DNA of 64,000 bases, taken from assembly GCF_964340395.1 (NCBI RefSeq), contig NW_027554290.1, forward strand, positions 1-64,000, read 5' to 3'. A model generated the notes under the pieces. It searched no databases, had not been told where the DNA came from, and saw only the letters and a list, made by a program, of their open reading frames with translations. Shown one piece after another: positions 33,442 through 49,830 of this stretch. Source of the DNA: Glandiceps talaboti. Taxonomy: Eukaryota > Hemichordata > Enteropneusta > Spengelidae. A program made the position numbers and the translations under genes. Within the stretch, counting starts at the first letter, position 1; every line of letters begins with the position of its first letter.

Positions 33442-36400
33442 GTATGTGGGATTTTATTACCATCCAAGTATTCTTCTGTAGCTAACGCCTTCTCATTTGC
33501 AATCTTAACACCCAACACATTTTCTGAACAACTAAACCAAGTAGTTATTTTGGTAATTATTTGTTCACTATCACTGCATGTAGTACTTTGAACTTTTATT
33601 ACATATCTTTCAACCATCTAACATACAGCAAAATACAATTAGATTTTAATAGAATATTGGTACGTATAGTGTAACCTTGACTGTTGTAGATCATTATTTA
33701 CTCAGGATAGGTAAAACATTTGTATAGTGTAACCTTGACTGTTGTAGATCATTATTTACTCAGGATAGGTAAAACATTTGTATAGTGTAACCTTGACTGT
33801 TGTAGATCATTATTTACTCAGGATAGGTAAAACATTTGTATAGTGTAACCTTGACTGTTGTAGATCATTATTTACTCAGGATAGGTAAACCATTTGTATA
33901 GTGTACCCTTGACTGTTGTAGATCATTATTTACTCAGGATAGGTAAACCATTTGTATAGTGTACCCTTGACTGTTGTAGATCATTATTTACTCAGGATAG
34001 GTAAAACATTTGTATAGTGTAACCTTGACTGTTGTAGATCATTATTTACTCAGGATAGGTAAAACATTTGTATAGTGTAACCTTGACTGTTGTAGATCAT
34101 TATTTACTCAGGATAGGTAAAACATTTGTATAGTGTAACCTTGACTGTTGTAGATCATTATTTACTCAGGATAGGTAAAACATTTGTATAGTGTAACCTT
34201 GACTGTTGTAGATCATTATTTACTCAGGATAGGTAAAACATTTGTATAGTGTAACCTTGACTGTTGTAGATCATTATTTACTCAGGATAGGTAAAACATT
34301 TGTATAGTGTAACCTTGACTGTTGTAGATCATTATTTACTCAGGATAGGTAAAACATTTGTATAGTGTAACCTTGACTGTTGTAGATCATTATTTACTCA
34401 GGATAGGTAAAACATTTGTATAGTGTAACCTTGACTGTTGTAGATCATTATTTACTCAGGATAGGTAAAACATTTGTATAGTGTAACCTTGACTGTTGTA
34501 CATCATTATTTACTCAGGATAGGTAAAACATTTGTATAGTGTAACCTTGACTGTTGTAGATCATTATTTACTCAGGATAGGTAAACCATTTGTATAGTGT
34601 ACCCTTGACTGTTGTAGATCATTATTTACTCAGGATAGGTAAAACATTTGTATAGTGTAACCTTGACTGTTGTAGATCATTATTTACTCAGGATAGGTAA
34701 AACATTTGTATAGTGTAACCTTGACTGTTGTAGATCATTATTTACTCAGGATAGGTAAACCATTTGTATAGTGTAACCTTGACTGTTGTAGATCATTATT
34801 TACTCAGGATAGGTAAACCATTTGTATAGTGTAACCTTGACTGTTGTAGATCATTATTTACTCAGGATAGGTAAACCATTTGTATAGTGTAACCTTGACT
34901 GTTGTAGATCATTATTTACTCAGGATAGGTAAAACATTTGTATGGTGTAACCTTGACTGTTGTAGATCATTATTTACTCAGGATAGGTAAAACATTTGTA
35001 TGGTGTAACCTTGACTGTTGTAGATCATTATTTACTCAGGATAGGTAAACCATTTGTATGGTGTAACCTTGACTGTTGTAGATCATTATTTACTCAGGAT
35101 AGGTAAACCATTTGTATAGTGTAACCTTGACTGTTGTAGATCATTATTTACTCAGGATAGGTAAACCATTTGTATAGTGTAACCTTGACTGTTGTAGATC
35201 ATTATTTACTCAGGATAGGTAAACCATTTGTATAGTGTAACCTTGACTGTTGTAGATCATTATTTACTCAGGATAGGTAAACCATTTGTATAGTGTAACC
35301 TTGACTGTTGTAGATCATTATTTACTCAGTATAGGTAAAACATTTGTATAGTGTAACCTTGACTGTTGTAGATCATTATTTACTCAGGATAGGTAAAACA
35401 TTTGTATAGTGTAACCTTGACTGTTGTAGATCATTATTTACTCAGGATAGGTAAAACATTTGTATAGTGTAACCTTGACTGTTGTAGATCATTATTTACT
35501 CAGGATAGGTAAAACATTTGTATAGTGTAACCTTGACTGTTGTAGATCATTATTTACCCAGGATAGGTAAAACATTTTGTATAGTGTAACCTTGACTGTT
35601 GTAGATCATTATTTACTCAGGATAGGTAAAACATTTGACTGTATAGTGTAACCTTGACTGTTGTAGATCATTATTTACTCAGGATAGGTAAAACTTTTGT
35701 ATAGTGTAACCTTGACTGTTGTAGATCATTATTTACTCAGGATAGGTAAAACATTTCTATAGTGTAACCTTGACTGTTGTAGATCATTATTTACTCAGGA
35801 TAGGTAAAACATTTGTATACTGTAACCTTGACTGTTGTAGATCATTATTTACTCAGGATAGGTAAACCATTTGTATAGTGTAACCTTGACTGTTGTAGAT
35901 CATTATTTACTCAGGATAGGTAAAACATTTGTATAGTGTAATCTTGACTGTTGTAGATCATTATTTACTCAGGATAGGTAAAACATTTGTATAGTGTAAT
36001 CTTGACTGTTGTAGATCATTATTTACTCAGGATAGGTAAACCATTTGTATAGTGTAACCTTGACTGTTGTAGATCATTCTTTACTCAGGATAGGTAAAAC
36101 ATTTGTATAGTGTAACCTTGACTGTTGCAGATCATTATTTACTCAGGATAGGTAAAACATTTGTATAGTGTAACCTTGACTGTTGTAGATCATTATTTAC
36201 TCAGGATAGGTAAACCATTTGTATAGTGTTAACTTTGACTGTTGTAGATCATCATTTACTCAGGATAGGTAAAACATTTGTATACTGTAACCTTGACTGT
36301 TGTAGATCATTATTTACCCAGGATAGGTAAACCATTTGTATAGTGTAACCTTGACTGTTGTAGATCATTATTTACTCAGGATAGGTAAAACATTTGTATA

Positions 36401-37099
36401 GTGTAACCTTGACTGTTGTAGATCATTATTTACTCAGGATAGGTAAACCATTTGTATAGTGTAACCTTGACTGTTGTAGATCATTATTTACCCAGGATAG
36501 GTAAAACATTTGTATAGTGTAACCTTGACTGTTGTAGATCATTATTTACTCAGGATAGGTAAAACATTTGTATAGTGTAACCTTGTCTGTTGTAGATCAT
36601 TATTTACTCAGGATAGGTAAAACATTTGTATAGTGTAACCTTGACTGTTGTAGATCATTATTTACCCAGGATAGGTAAAACATTTGTATAGTGTAACCTT
36701 GACTGTTGTACATCATTATTTACTCAGGATAGGTAAAACATTTGTATAGTGTAACCTTGACTGTTGTAGATCATTATTTGCTCAGGATAGGTAAAACATT
36801 TGTATAGTGTAACCTTGACTGTTGTAGATCATTATTTACTCAGGATAGGTAAACCATTTGTATAGTGTAACCTTGACTGTTGTAGATCTCTATTTACTCA
36901 GGATAGGTAAAACATTTGTATAGTGTAACCTTGACTGTTGTAGATCATTATTTACTCAGGATAGGTAAAACTTTTGTATAGTGTAACCTTGACTGTTGTA
37001 GATCATTATTTACTCAGGATAGGTAAAACATTTGTATAGTGTAACCTTGACTGTTGTAGATCATTATTTACTCAGGATAGGTAAAACATTTGTATAGTG

Positions 37100-40000
37100 T
37101 AACCTTGACTGTTGTAAGATCATTATTTACTCAGGATAGGTAAACCATTTGTATAGTGTAACCTTGACTGTTGTAGATCATTATTTACTCAGGATAGGTA
37201 AAACATTTGTATAGTGTAACCTTGACAGTTGTAGATCATTATTTACTCAGGATAGGTAAAACATTTGTATAGTGTAACCTTGACTGTTGTAGATCATTAT
37301 TTACTCAGGATAGGTAAACCATTTGTATACTGTAACCTTGACTGTTGTAGATCATTATTTACTCAGGATAGGTAAACCATTTGTATAGTGTAACCTTGAC
37401 TGTTGTACATCATTATTTACTCAGGATAGGTAAAACATTTGTATAGTGTAACCTTGACTGTTGTAGATCATTATTTACTCAGGATAGGTAAAACATTTGT
37501 ATAGTGTAACCTTGACTGTTGTAGATCATTATTTACTCAGGATAGGTAAACCATTTGTATAGTGTAACCTTGACTGTTGTAGATCTCTATTTACTCAGAA
37601 TAGGTAAAACATTTGTATAGTGTAACCTTGACTGTTGTAGATCATTATTTACTCAGGATAGGTAAAACATTTGTATAGTGTAACCTTGACTGTTGTAGAT
37701 CATTATTTACTCAGGATAGGTAAAACATTTGTATAGTGTAACCTTGACTGTTGTAGATCATTATTTACTCAGGATAGGTAAAACATTTGTATAGTGTAAC
37801 CTTGAATGTTGTAAGATCATTATTTACTCAGGATAGGTAAACCATTTGTATAGTGTAACCTTGACTGTTGTAGATCATTATTTACTCAGGATAGGTAAAA
37901 CATTTGTATAGTGTAACCTTGACAGTTGTAGATCATTATTTACTCAGGATAGGTAAAACATTTGTATAGTGTAACCTTGACTGTTGTAGATCATTATTTA
38001 CTCAGGATAGGTAAACCATTTGTATACTGTAACCTTGACTGTTGTAGATCATTATTTACTCAGGATAGGTAAACCATTTGTATAGTGTAACCTTGACTGT
38101 TGTACATCATTATTTACTCAGGATAGGTAAAACATTTGTATAGTGTAACCTTGACTGTTGTAGATCATTATTTACTCAGGATAGGTAAAACATTTGTATA
38201 GTGTAACCTTGACTGTTGTAGATCATTATTTACTCAGGATAGGTAAAACATTTGTATAGTGTAACCTTGACTGTTGTAGATCATTATTTACCCAGGATAG
38301 CTAAAACATTTGTATAGTGTAACCTTGACTGTTGTAGATCATTATTTACCCAGGATAGGTAAAACATTTGTATAGTGTAACCTTGACTGTTGTACATCAT
38401 TATTTACTCAGGATAGGTAAAACATTTGTATAGTGTAACCTTGACTGTTGTAGATCATTATTTACTCAGGATAGGTAAAACATTTGTATAGTGTAACCTT
38501 GACTGTTGTAGATCATTATTTACTCAGGATAGGTAAACCATTTGTATAGTGTAACCTTGACTGTTGTAGATCATTATTTACTCAGGATAGGTAAACCATT
38601 TGTATAGTGTAACCTTGACTGTTGTAGATCATTATTTACTCAGGATAGGTAAACCATTTGTATAGTGTAACCTTGACTGTTGTAGATCATTATTTACTCA
38701 GGATAGGTAAAACATTTGTATAGTGTAACCTTGACTGTTGTATATCATTATTTAATCAGGATAGGTAAACCATTTGTATAGTGTAACCTTGACTGTTGTA
38801 GATCATTATTTACTCAGGATAGGTAAAACATTTGTATAGTGTAACCTTGACTGTTGTAGATCATTATTTACTCAGGATAGGTAAAACATTTGTATAGTGT
38901 AACCTTGACTGTTGTAGATCATTATTTACTCAGGATAGGTAAAACATTTGTATAGTGTAACCTTGACTGTTGTAGATCATTATTTACTCAGGATAGGTAA
39001 AACATTTGTATAGTGTAACCTTGACTGTTGTAGATCATTATTTACCCAGGATAGGTAAAACATTTTGTATAGTGTAACCTTGACTGTTGTAGATCATTAT
39101 TTACTCAGGATAGGTAAAACATTTGTATAGTGTAACCTTGACTGTTGTAGATCTCTATTTACTCAGGATAGGTAAAACATTTGACTGTATAGTTTAACCT
39201 TGACTGTTGTAGATCATTATTTACTCAGGATAGGTAAAACATTTGTATAGTGTAATCTTGACTGTTGTAGATCATTATTTACTCAGGATAGGTAAACCAT
39301 TTGTATAGTGTAACCTTGACTGTTGTAGATCATTCTTTACTCAGGATAGGTAAAACATTTGTATAGTGTAACCTTGACTGTTGCAGATCATTATTTACTC
39401 AGGATAGGTAAAACATTTGTATAGTGTAACCTTGACTGTTGTAGATCATTATTTACTCAGGATAGGTAAAACATTTGTATAGTGTAACCTTGACTGTTGT
39501 AGATCATTATTTACTCAGGATAGGTAAACCATTTGTATACTGTAACCTTGACTGTTGTAGATCATTATTTACTCAGGATAGGTAAACCATTTGTATAGTG
39601 TAACCTTGACTGTTGTACATCATTATTTACTCAGGATAGGTAAAACATTTGTATAGTGTAACCTTGACTGTTGTAGATCATTATTTACTCAGGATAGGTA
39701 AAACATTTGTATAGTGTAACCTTGACTGTTGTAGATCATTATTTACTCAGGATAGGTAAACCATTTGTATAGTGTAACCTTGACTGTTGTAGATCTCTAT
39801 TTACTCAGAATAGGTAAAACATTTGTATAGTGTAACCTTGACTGTTGTAGATCATTATTTACTCAGGATAGGTAAAACATTTGTATAGTGTAACCTTGAC
39901 TGTTGTAGATCATTATTTACTCAGGATAGGTAAAACATTTGTATAGTGTAACCTTGACTGTTGTAGATCATTATTTACTCAGGATAGGTAAAACATTTGT

Positions 40001-43000
40001 ATAGTGTAACCTTGACTGTTGTAAGATCATTATTTACTCAGGATAGGTAAACCATTTGTATAGTGTAACCTTGACTGTTGTAGATCATTATTTACTCAGG
40101 ATAGGTAAAACATTTGTATAGTGTAACCTTGACAGTTGTAGATCATTATTTACTCAGGATAGGTAAAACATTTGTATAGTGTAACCTTGACTGTTGTAGA
40201 TCATTATTTACTCAGGATAGGTAAACCATTTGTATACTGTAACCTTGACTGTTGTAGATCATTATTTACTCAGGATAGGTAAACCATTTGTATAGTGTAA
40301 CCTTGACTGTTGTACATCATTATTTACTCAGGATATTTAAAACATTTGTATAGTGTAACCTTGACTGTTGTAGATCATTATTTACTCAGGATAGGTAAAA
40401 CATTTGTATAGTGTAACCTTGACTGTTGTAGATCATTATTTACTCAGGATAGGTAAAACATTTGTATAGTGTAACCTTGACTGTTGTAGATCATTATTTA
40501 CCCAGGATAGGTAAAACATTTTGTATAGTGTAACCTTGACTGTTGTAGATCATTATTTACTCTGGATAGGTAAAACATTTGTATAGTGTAACCTTGACTG
40601 TTGTAGATCATTATTTACTCAGGATAGGTAAAACATTTGTATAGTGTAACCTTGACTGTTGTAGATCATTATTTACCCAGGATAGCTAAAACATTTGTAT
40701 AGTGTAACCTTGACTGTTGTAGATCATTATTTACCCAGGATAGGTAAAACATTTGTATAGTGTAACCTTGACTGTTGTACATCATTATTTACTCAGGATA
40801 GGTAAAACATTTGTATAGTGTAACCTTGACTGTTGTAGATCATTATTTACTCAGGATAGGTAAACCATTTGTATAGTGTAACCTTGACTGTTGTAGATCA
40901 TTATTTACTCAGGATAGGTAAACCATTTGTATAGTGTAACCTTGACTGTTGTAGATCATTATTTACTCAGGATAGGTAAACCATTTGTATAGTGTAACCT
41001 TGACTGTTGTAGATCATTATTTACTCAGGATAGGTAAACCATTTGTATAGTGTAACCTTGACTGTTGTAGATCATTATTTACTCAGGATAGGTAAAACAT
41101 TTGTATAGTGTAACCTTGACTGTTGTATATCATTATTTACTCAGGATAGGTAAACCATTTGTATAGTGTAACCTTGACTGTTGTAGATCATTATTTACTC
41201 AGGATAGGTAAAACATTTGTATAGTGTAACCTTGACTGTTGTAGATCATTATTTACTCAGGATAGGTAAAACATTTGTATAGTGTAACCTTGACTGTTGT
41301 AGATCATTATTTACTCAGGATAGGTAAAACATTTGTATAGTGTAACCTTGACTGTTGTAGATCATTATTTACTCAGGATAGGTAAAACATTTGTATAGTG
41401 TAACCTTGACTGTTGTAGATCATTATTTACCCAGGATAGGTAAAACATTTTGTATAGTGTAACCTTGACTGTTGTAGATCATTATTTACTCAGGATAGGT
41501 AAACCATTTGTATAGTGTAACCTTGACTGTTGTAGATCTCTATTTACTCAGAATAGGTAAAACATTTGTATAGTGTAACCTTGACTGTTGTAGATCATTA
41601 TTTACTCAGGATAGGTAAAACATTTGTATAGTGTAACCTTGACTGTTGTAGATCATTATTTACTCAGGATAGGTAAACCATTTGTATAGTGTAACCTTGA
41701 CTGTTGTAGATCATTATTTACTCAGGATAGGTAAAACATTTGTATAGTGTAACCTTGAATGTTGTAAGATCATTATTTACTCAGGATAGGTAAACCATTT
41801 GTATAGTGTAACCTTGACTGTTGTAGATCATTATTTACTCAGGATAGGTAAAACATTTGTATAGTGTAACCTTGACAGTTGTAGATCATTATTTACTCAG
41901 GATAGGTAAAACATTTGTATAGTGTAACCTTGACTGTTGTAGATCATTATTTACTCAGGATAGGTAAACCATTTGTATACTGTAACCTTGACTGTTGTAG
42001 ATCATTATTTACTCAGGATAGGTAAACCATTTGTATAGTGTAACCTTGACTGTTGTACATCATTATTTACTCAGGATAGGTAAAACATTTGTATAGTGTA
42101 ACCTTGACTGTTGTAGATCATTATTTACTCAGGATAGGTAAAACATTTGTATAGTGTAACCTTGACTGTTGTAGATCATTATTTACTCAGGATAGGTAAA
42201 ACATTTGTATAGTGTAACCTTGAATGTTGTAAGATCATTATTTACTCAGGATAGGTAAACCATTTGTATAGTGTAACCTTGACTGTTGTAGATCATTATT
42301 TACTCAGGATAGGTAAAACATTTGTATAGTGTAACCTTGACAGTTGTAGATCATTATTTACTCAGGATAGGTAAACCATTTGTATAGTGTAACCTTGACT
42401 GTTGTAGATCTCTATTTACTCAGAATAGGTAAAACATTTGTATAGTGTAACCTTGACTGTTGTAGATCATTATTTACTCAGGATAGGTAAAACATTTGTA
42501 TAGTGTAACCTTGACTGTTGTAGATCATTATTTACTCAGGATAGGTAAAACATTTGTATAGTGTAACCTTGACTGTTGTAGATCATTATTTACCCAGGAT
42601 AGCTAAAACATTTGTATAGTGTAACCTTGACTGTTGTAGATCATTATTTACCCAGGATAGGTAAAACATTTGTATAGTGTAACCTTGACTGTTGTACATC
42701 ATTATTTACTCAGGATAGGTAAAACATTTGTATAGTGTAACCTTGACTGTTGTAGATCATTATTTACTCAGGATAGGTAAAACATTTGTATAGTGTAACC
42801 TTGACTGTTGTAGATCATTATTTACTCAGGATAGGTAAACCATTTGTATAGTGTAACCTTGACTGTTGTAGATCATTATTTACTCAGGATAGGTAAACCA
42901 TTTGTATAGTGTAACCTTGACTGTTGTAGATCATTATTTACTCAGGATAGGTAAACCATTTGTATAGTGTAACCTTGACTGTTGTAGATCATTATTTACT

Positions 43001-46000
43001 CAGGATAGGTAAAACATTTGTATAGTGTAACCTTGACTGTTGTATATCATTATTTAATCAGGATAGGTAAACCATTTGTATAGTGTAACCTTGACTGTTG
43101 TAGATCATTATTTACTCAGGATAGGTAAAACATTTGTATAGTGTAACCTTGACTGTTGTAGATCATTATTTACTCAGGATAGGTAAAACATTTGTATAGT
43201 GTAACCTTGACTGTTGTAGATCATTATTTACTCAGGATAGGTAAAACATTTGTATAGTGTAACCTTGACTGTTGTAGATCATTATTTACTCAGGATAGGT
43301 AAAACATTTGTATAGTGTAACCTTGACTGTTGTAGATCATTATTTACCCAGGATAGGTAAAACATTTTGTATAGTGTAACCTTGACTGTTGTAGATCATT
43401 ATTTACTCAGGATAGGTAAAACATTTGTATAGTGTAACCTTGACTGTTGTAGATCTCTATTTACTCAGGATAGGTAAAACATTTGACTGTATAGTTTAAC
43501 CTTGACTGTTGTAGATCATTATTTACTCAGGATAGGTAAAACATTTGTATAGTGTAATCTTGACTGTTGTAGATCATTATTTACTCAGGATAGGTAAACC
43601 ATTTGTATAGTGTAACCTTGACTGTTGTAGATCATTCTTTACTCAGGATAGGTAAAACATTTGTATAGTGTAACCTTGACTGTTGCAGATCATTATTTAC
43701 TCAGGATAGGTAAAACATTTGTATAGTGTAACCTTGACTGTTGTAGATCATTATTTACTCAGGATAGGTAAAACATTTGTATAGTGTAACCTTGACTGTT
43801 GTAGATCATTATTTACTCAGGATAGGTAAACCATTTGTATACTGTAACCTTGACTGTTGTAGATCATTATTTACTCAGGATAGGTAAACCATTTGTATAG
43901 TGTAACCTTGACTGTTGTACATCATTATTTACTCAGGATAGGTAAAACATTTGTATAGTGTAACCTTGACTGTTGTAGATCATTATTTACTCAGGATAGG
44001 TAAAACATTTGTATAGTGTAACCTTGACTGTTGTAGATCATTATTTACTCAGGATAGGTAAACCATTTGTATAGTGTAACCTTGACTGTTGTAGATCTCT
44101 ATTTACTCAGAATAGGTAAAACATTTGTATAGTGTAACCTTGACTGTTGTAGATCATTATTTACTCAGGATAGGTAAAACATTTGTATAGTGTAACCTTG
44201 ACTGTTGTAGATCATTATTTACTCAGGATAGGTAAAACATTTGTATAGTGTAACCTTGACTGTTGTAGATCATTATTTACTCAGGATAGGTAAAACATTT
44301 GTATAGTGTAACCTTGACTGTTGTAAGATCATTATTTACTCAGGATAGGTAAACCATTTGTATAGTGTAACCTTGACTGTTGTAGATCATTATTTACTCA
44401 GGATAGGTAAAACATTTGTATAGTGTAACCTTGACAGTTGTAGATCATTATTTACTCAGGATAGGTAAAACATTTGTATAGTGTAACCTTGACTGTTGTA
44501 GATCATTATTTACTCAGGATAGGTAAACCATTTGTATACTGTAACCTTGACTGTTGTAGATCATTATTTACTCAGGATAGGTAAACCATTTGTATAGTGT
44601 AACCTTGACTGTTGTACATCATTATTTACTCAGGATATTTAAAACATTTGTATAGTGTAACCTTGACTGTTGTAGATCATTATTTACTCAGGATAGGTAA
44701 AACATTTGTATAGTGTAACCTTGACTGTTGTAGATCATTATTTACTCAGGATAGGTAAAACATTTGTATAGTGTAACCTTGACTGTTGTAGATCATTATT
44801 TACCCAGGATAGGTAAAACATTTTGTATAGTGTAACCTTGACTGTTGTAGATCATTATTTACTCTGGATAGGTAAAACATTTGTATAGTGTAACCTTGAC
44901 TGTTGTAGATCATTATTTACTCAGGATAGGTAAAACATTTGTATAGTGTAACCTTGACTGTTGTAGATCATTATTTACCCAGGATAGCTAAAACATTTGT
45001 ATAGTGTAACCTTGACTGTTGTAGATCATTATTTACCCAGGATAGGTAAAACATTTGTATAGTGTAACCTTGACTGTTGTACATCATTATTTACTCAGGA
45101 TAGGTAAAACATTTGTATAGTGTAACCTTGACTGTTGTAGATCATTATTTACTCAGGATAGGTAAACCATTTGTATAGTGTAACCTTGACTGTTGTAGAT
45201 CATTATTTACTCAGGATAGGTAAACCATTTGTATAGTGTAACCTTGACTGTTGTAGATCATTATTTACTCAGGATAGGTAAACCATTTGTATAGTGTAAC
45301 CTTGACTGTTGTAGATCATTATTTACTCAGGATAGGTAAACCATTTGTATAGTGTAACCTTGACTGTTGTAGATCATTATTTACTCAGGATAGGTAAAAC
45401 ATTTGTATAGTGTAACCTTGACTGTTGTATATCATTATTTACTCAGGATAGGTAAACCATTTGTATAGTGTAACCTTGACTGTTGTAGATCATTATTTAC
45501 TCAGGATAGGTAAAACATTTGTATAGTGTAACCTTGACTGTTGTAGATCATTATTTACTCAGGATAGGTAAAACATTTGTATAGTGTAACCTTGACTGTT
45601 GTAGATCATTATTTACTCAGGATAGGTAAAACATTTGTATAGTGTAACCTTGACTGTTGTAGATCATTATTTACTCAGGATAGGTAAAACATTTGTATAG
45701 TGTAACCTTGACTGTTGTAGATCATTATTTACCCAGGATAGGTAAAACATTTTGTATAGTGTAACCTTGACTGTTGTAGATCATTATTTACTCAGGATAG
45801 GTAAACCATTTGTATAGTGTAACCTTGACTGTTGTAGATCTCTATTTACTCAGAATAGGTAAAACATTTGTATAGTGTAACCTTGACTGTTGTAGATCAT
45901 TATTTACTCAGGATAGGTAAAACATTTGTATAGTGTAACCTTGACTGTTGTAGATCATTATTTACTCAGGATAGGTAAACCATTTGTATAGTGTAACCTT

Positions 46001-49000
46001 GACTGTTGTAGATCATTATTTACTCAGGATAGGTAAAACATTTGTATAGTGTAACCTTGAATGTTGTAAGATCATTATTTACTCAGGATAGGTAAACCAT
46101 TTGTATAGTGTAACCTTGACTGTTGTAGATCATTATTTACTCAGGATAGGTAAAACATTTGTATAGTGTAACCTTGACAGTTGTAGATCATTATTTACTC
46201 AGGATAGGTAAAACATTTGTATAGTGTAACCTTGACTGTTGTAGATCATTATTTACTCAGGATAGGTAAACCATTTGTATACTGTAACCTTGACTGTTGT
46301 AGATCATTATTTACTCAGGATAGGTAAACCATTTGTATAGTGTAACCTTGACTGTTGTACATCATTATTTACTCAGGATAGGTAAAACATTTGTATAGTG
46401 TAACCTTGACTGTTGTAGATCATTATTTACTCAGGATAGGTAAAACATTTGTATAGTGTAACCTTGACTGTTGTAGATCATTATTTACTCAGGATAGGTA
46501 AAACATTTGTATAGTGTAACCTTGACTGTTGTAGATCATTATTTACCCAGGATAGCTAAAACATTTGTATAGTGTAACCTTGACTGTTGTAGATCATTAT
46601 TTACCCAGGATAGGTAAAACATTTGTATAGTGTAACCTTGACTGTTGTACATCATTATTTACTCAGGATAGGTAAAACATTTGTATAGTGTAACCTTGAC
46701 TGTTGTAGATCATTATTTACTCAGGATAGGTAAAACATTTGTATAGTGTAACCTTGACTGTTGTAGATCATTATTTACTCAGGATAGGTAAACCATTTGT
46801 ATAGTGTAACCTTGACTGTTGTAGATCATTATTTACTCAGGATAGGTAAACCATTTGTATAGTGTAACCTTGACTGTTGTAGATCATTATTTACTCAGGA
46901 TAGGTAAACCATTTGTATAGTGTAACCTTGACTGTTGTAGATCATTATTTACTCAGGATAGGTAAAACATTTGTATAGTGTAACCTTGACTGTTGTATAT
47001 CATTATTTAATCAGGATAGGTAAACCATTTGTATAGTGTAACCTTGACTGTTGTAGATCATTATTTACTCAGGATAGGTAAAACATTTGTATAGTGTAAC
47101 CTTGACTGTTGTAGATCATTATTTACTCAGGATAGGTAAAACATTTGTATAGTGTAACCTTGACTGTTGTAGATCATTATTTACTCAGGATAGGTAAAAC
47201 ATTTGTATAGTGTAACCTTGACTGTTGTAGATCATTATTTACTCAGGATAGGTAAAACATTTGTATAGTGTAACCTTGACTGTTGTAGATCATTATTTAC
47301 CCAGGATAGGTAAAACATTTTGTATAGTGTAACCTTGACTGTTGTAGATCATTATTTACTCAGGATAGGTAAAACATTTGTATAGTGTAACCTTGACTGT
47401 TGTAGATCTCTATTTACTCAGGATAGGTAAAACATTTGACTGTATAGTTTAACCTTGACTGTTGTAGATCATTATTTACTCAGGATAGGTAAAACATTTG
47501 TATAGTGTAATCTTGACTGTTGTAGATCATTATTTACTCAGGATAGGTAAACCATTTGTATAGTGTAACCTTGACTGTTGTAGATCATTCTTTACTCAGG
47601 ATAGGTAAAACATTTGTATAGTGTAACCTTGACTGTTGCAGATCATTATTTACTCAGGATAGGTAAAACATTTGTATAGTGTAACCTTGACTGTTGTAGA
47701 TCATTATTTACTCAGGATAGGTAAAACATTTGTATAGTGTAACCTTGACTGTTGTAGATCATTATTTACTCAGGATAGGTAAACCATTTGTATACTGTAA
47801 CCTTGACTGTTGTAGATCATTATTTACTCAGGATAGGTAAACCATTTGTATAGTGTAACCTTGACTGTTGTACATCATTATTTACTCAGGATAGGTAAAA
47901 CATTTGTATAGTGTAACCTTGACTGTTGTAGATCATTATTTACTCAGGATAGGTAAAACATTTGTATAGTGTAACCTTGACTGTTGTAGATCATTATTTA
48001 CTCAGGATAGGTAAACCATTTGTATAGTGTAACCTTGACTGTTGTAGATCTCTATTTACTCAGAATAGGTAAAACATTTGTATAGTGTAACCTTGACTGT
48101 TGTAGATCATTATTTACTCAGGATAGGTAAAACATTTGTATAGTGTAACCTTGACTGTTGTAGATCATTATTTACTCAGGATAGGTAAAACATTTGTATA
48201 GTGTAACCTTGACTGTTGTAGATCATTATTTACTCAGGATAGGTAAAACATTTGTATAGTGTAACCTTGACTGTTGTAAGATCATTATTTACTCAGGATA
48301 GGTAAACCATTTGTATAGTGTAACCTTGACTGTTGTAGATCATTATTTACTCAGGATAGGTAAAACATTTGTATAGTGTAACCTTGACAGTTGTAGATCA
48401 TTATTTACTCAGGATAGGTAAAACATTTGTATAGTGTAACCTTGACTGTTGTAGATCATTATTTACTCAGGATAGGTAAACCATTTGTATACTGTAACCT
48501 TGACTGTTGTAGATCATTATTTACTCAGGATAGGTAAACCATTTGTATAGTGTAACCTTGACTGTTGTACATCATTATTTACTCAGGATATTTAAAACAT
48601 TTGTATAGTGTAACCTTGACTGTTGTAGATCATTATTTACTCAGGATAGGTAAAACATTTGTATAGTGTAACCTTGACTGTTGTAGATCATTATTTACTC
48701 AGGATAGGTAAAACATTTGTATAGTGTAACCTTGACTGTTGTAGATCATTATTTACCCAGGATAGGTAAAACATTTTGTATAGTGTAACCTTGACTGTTG
48801 TAGATCATTATTTACTCTGGATAGGTAAAACATTTGTATAGTGTAACCTTGACTGTTGTAGATCATTATTTACTCAGGATAGGTAAAACATTTGTATAGT
48901 GTAACCTTGACTGTTGTAGATCATTATTTACCCAGGATAGCTAAAACATTTGTATAGTGTAACCTTGACTGTTGTAGATCATTATTTACCCAGGATAGGT

Positions 49001-49830
49001 AAAACATTTGTATAGTGTAACCTTGACTGTTGTACATCATTATTTACTCAGGATAGGTAAAACATTTGTATAGTGTAACCTTGACTGTTGTAGATCATTA
49101 TTTACTCAGGATAGGTAAACCATTTGTATAGTGTAACCTTGACTGTTGTAGATCATTATTTACTCAGGATAGGTAAACCATTTGTATAGTGTAACCTTGA
49201 CTGTTGTAGATCATTATTTACTCAGGATAGGTAAACCATTTGTATAGTGTAACCTTGACTGTTGTAGATCATTATTTACTCAGGATAGGTAAACCATTTG
49301 TATAGTGTAACCTTGACTGTTGTAGATCATTATTTACTCAGGATAGGTAAAACATTTGTATAGTGTAACCTTGACTGTTGTAGATCATTATTTACTCAGG
49401 ATAGGTAAACCATTTGTATAGTGTAACCTTGACTGTTGTAGATCATTATTTACTCAGGATAGGTAAAACATTTGTATAGTGTAACCTTGACTGTTGTAGA
49501 TCATTATTTACTCAGGATAGGTAAAACATTTGTATAGTGTAACCTTGACTGTTGTAGATCATTATTTACTCAGGATAGGTAAAACATTTGTATAGTGTAA
49601 CCTTGACTGTTGTAGATCATTATTTACTCAGGATAGGTAAAACATTTGTATAGTGTAACCTTGACTGTTGTAGATCATTATTTACCCAGGATAGGTAAAA
49701 CATTTTGTATAGTGTAACCTTGACTGTTGTAGATCATTATTTACTCAGGATAGGTAAAACATTTGTATAGTGTAACCTTGACTGTTGTAGATCTCTATTT
49801 ACTCAGGATAGGTAAAACATTTGACTGTAT
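37100..49830. repeat. Higher-order repeat A (~3953 bp, 68 monomers)
   Basis: Rare variants recur in register. ATTTGACTGTATAGTTTAAC starts at 39179, 43481 and 47434; GGATATTTAAAAC at 40331, 44633 and 48586; GATAGCTAAA at 38297, 42598 and 46551, and again at 40681, 44983 and 48936; GTAAGATC at 37811, 41764 and 46066. Spacings are either 3,953 bp or 4,302 bp; the 349-bp difference is six monomers plus one base, placed at about 42.1-42.5 kb in one copy. The register is lost near 49820-50100. Confidence 0.88.

Noticed and set aside
33435-33617. Minus-strand 60-residue frame starting with ATG after an AG
   Set aside because: No recognised motif, no partner exon, and it overlaps the likely intron of the plus-strand exon; AT-rich sequence gives such frames by chance.
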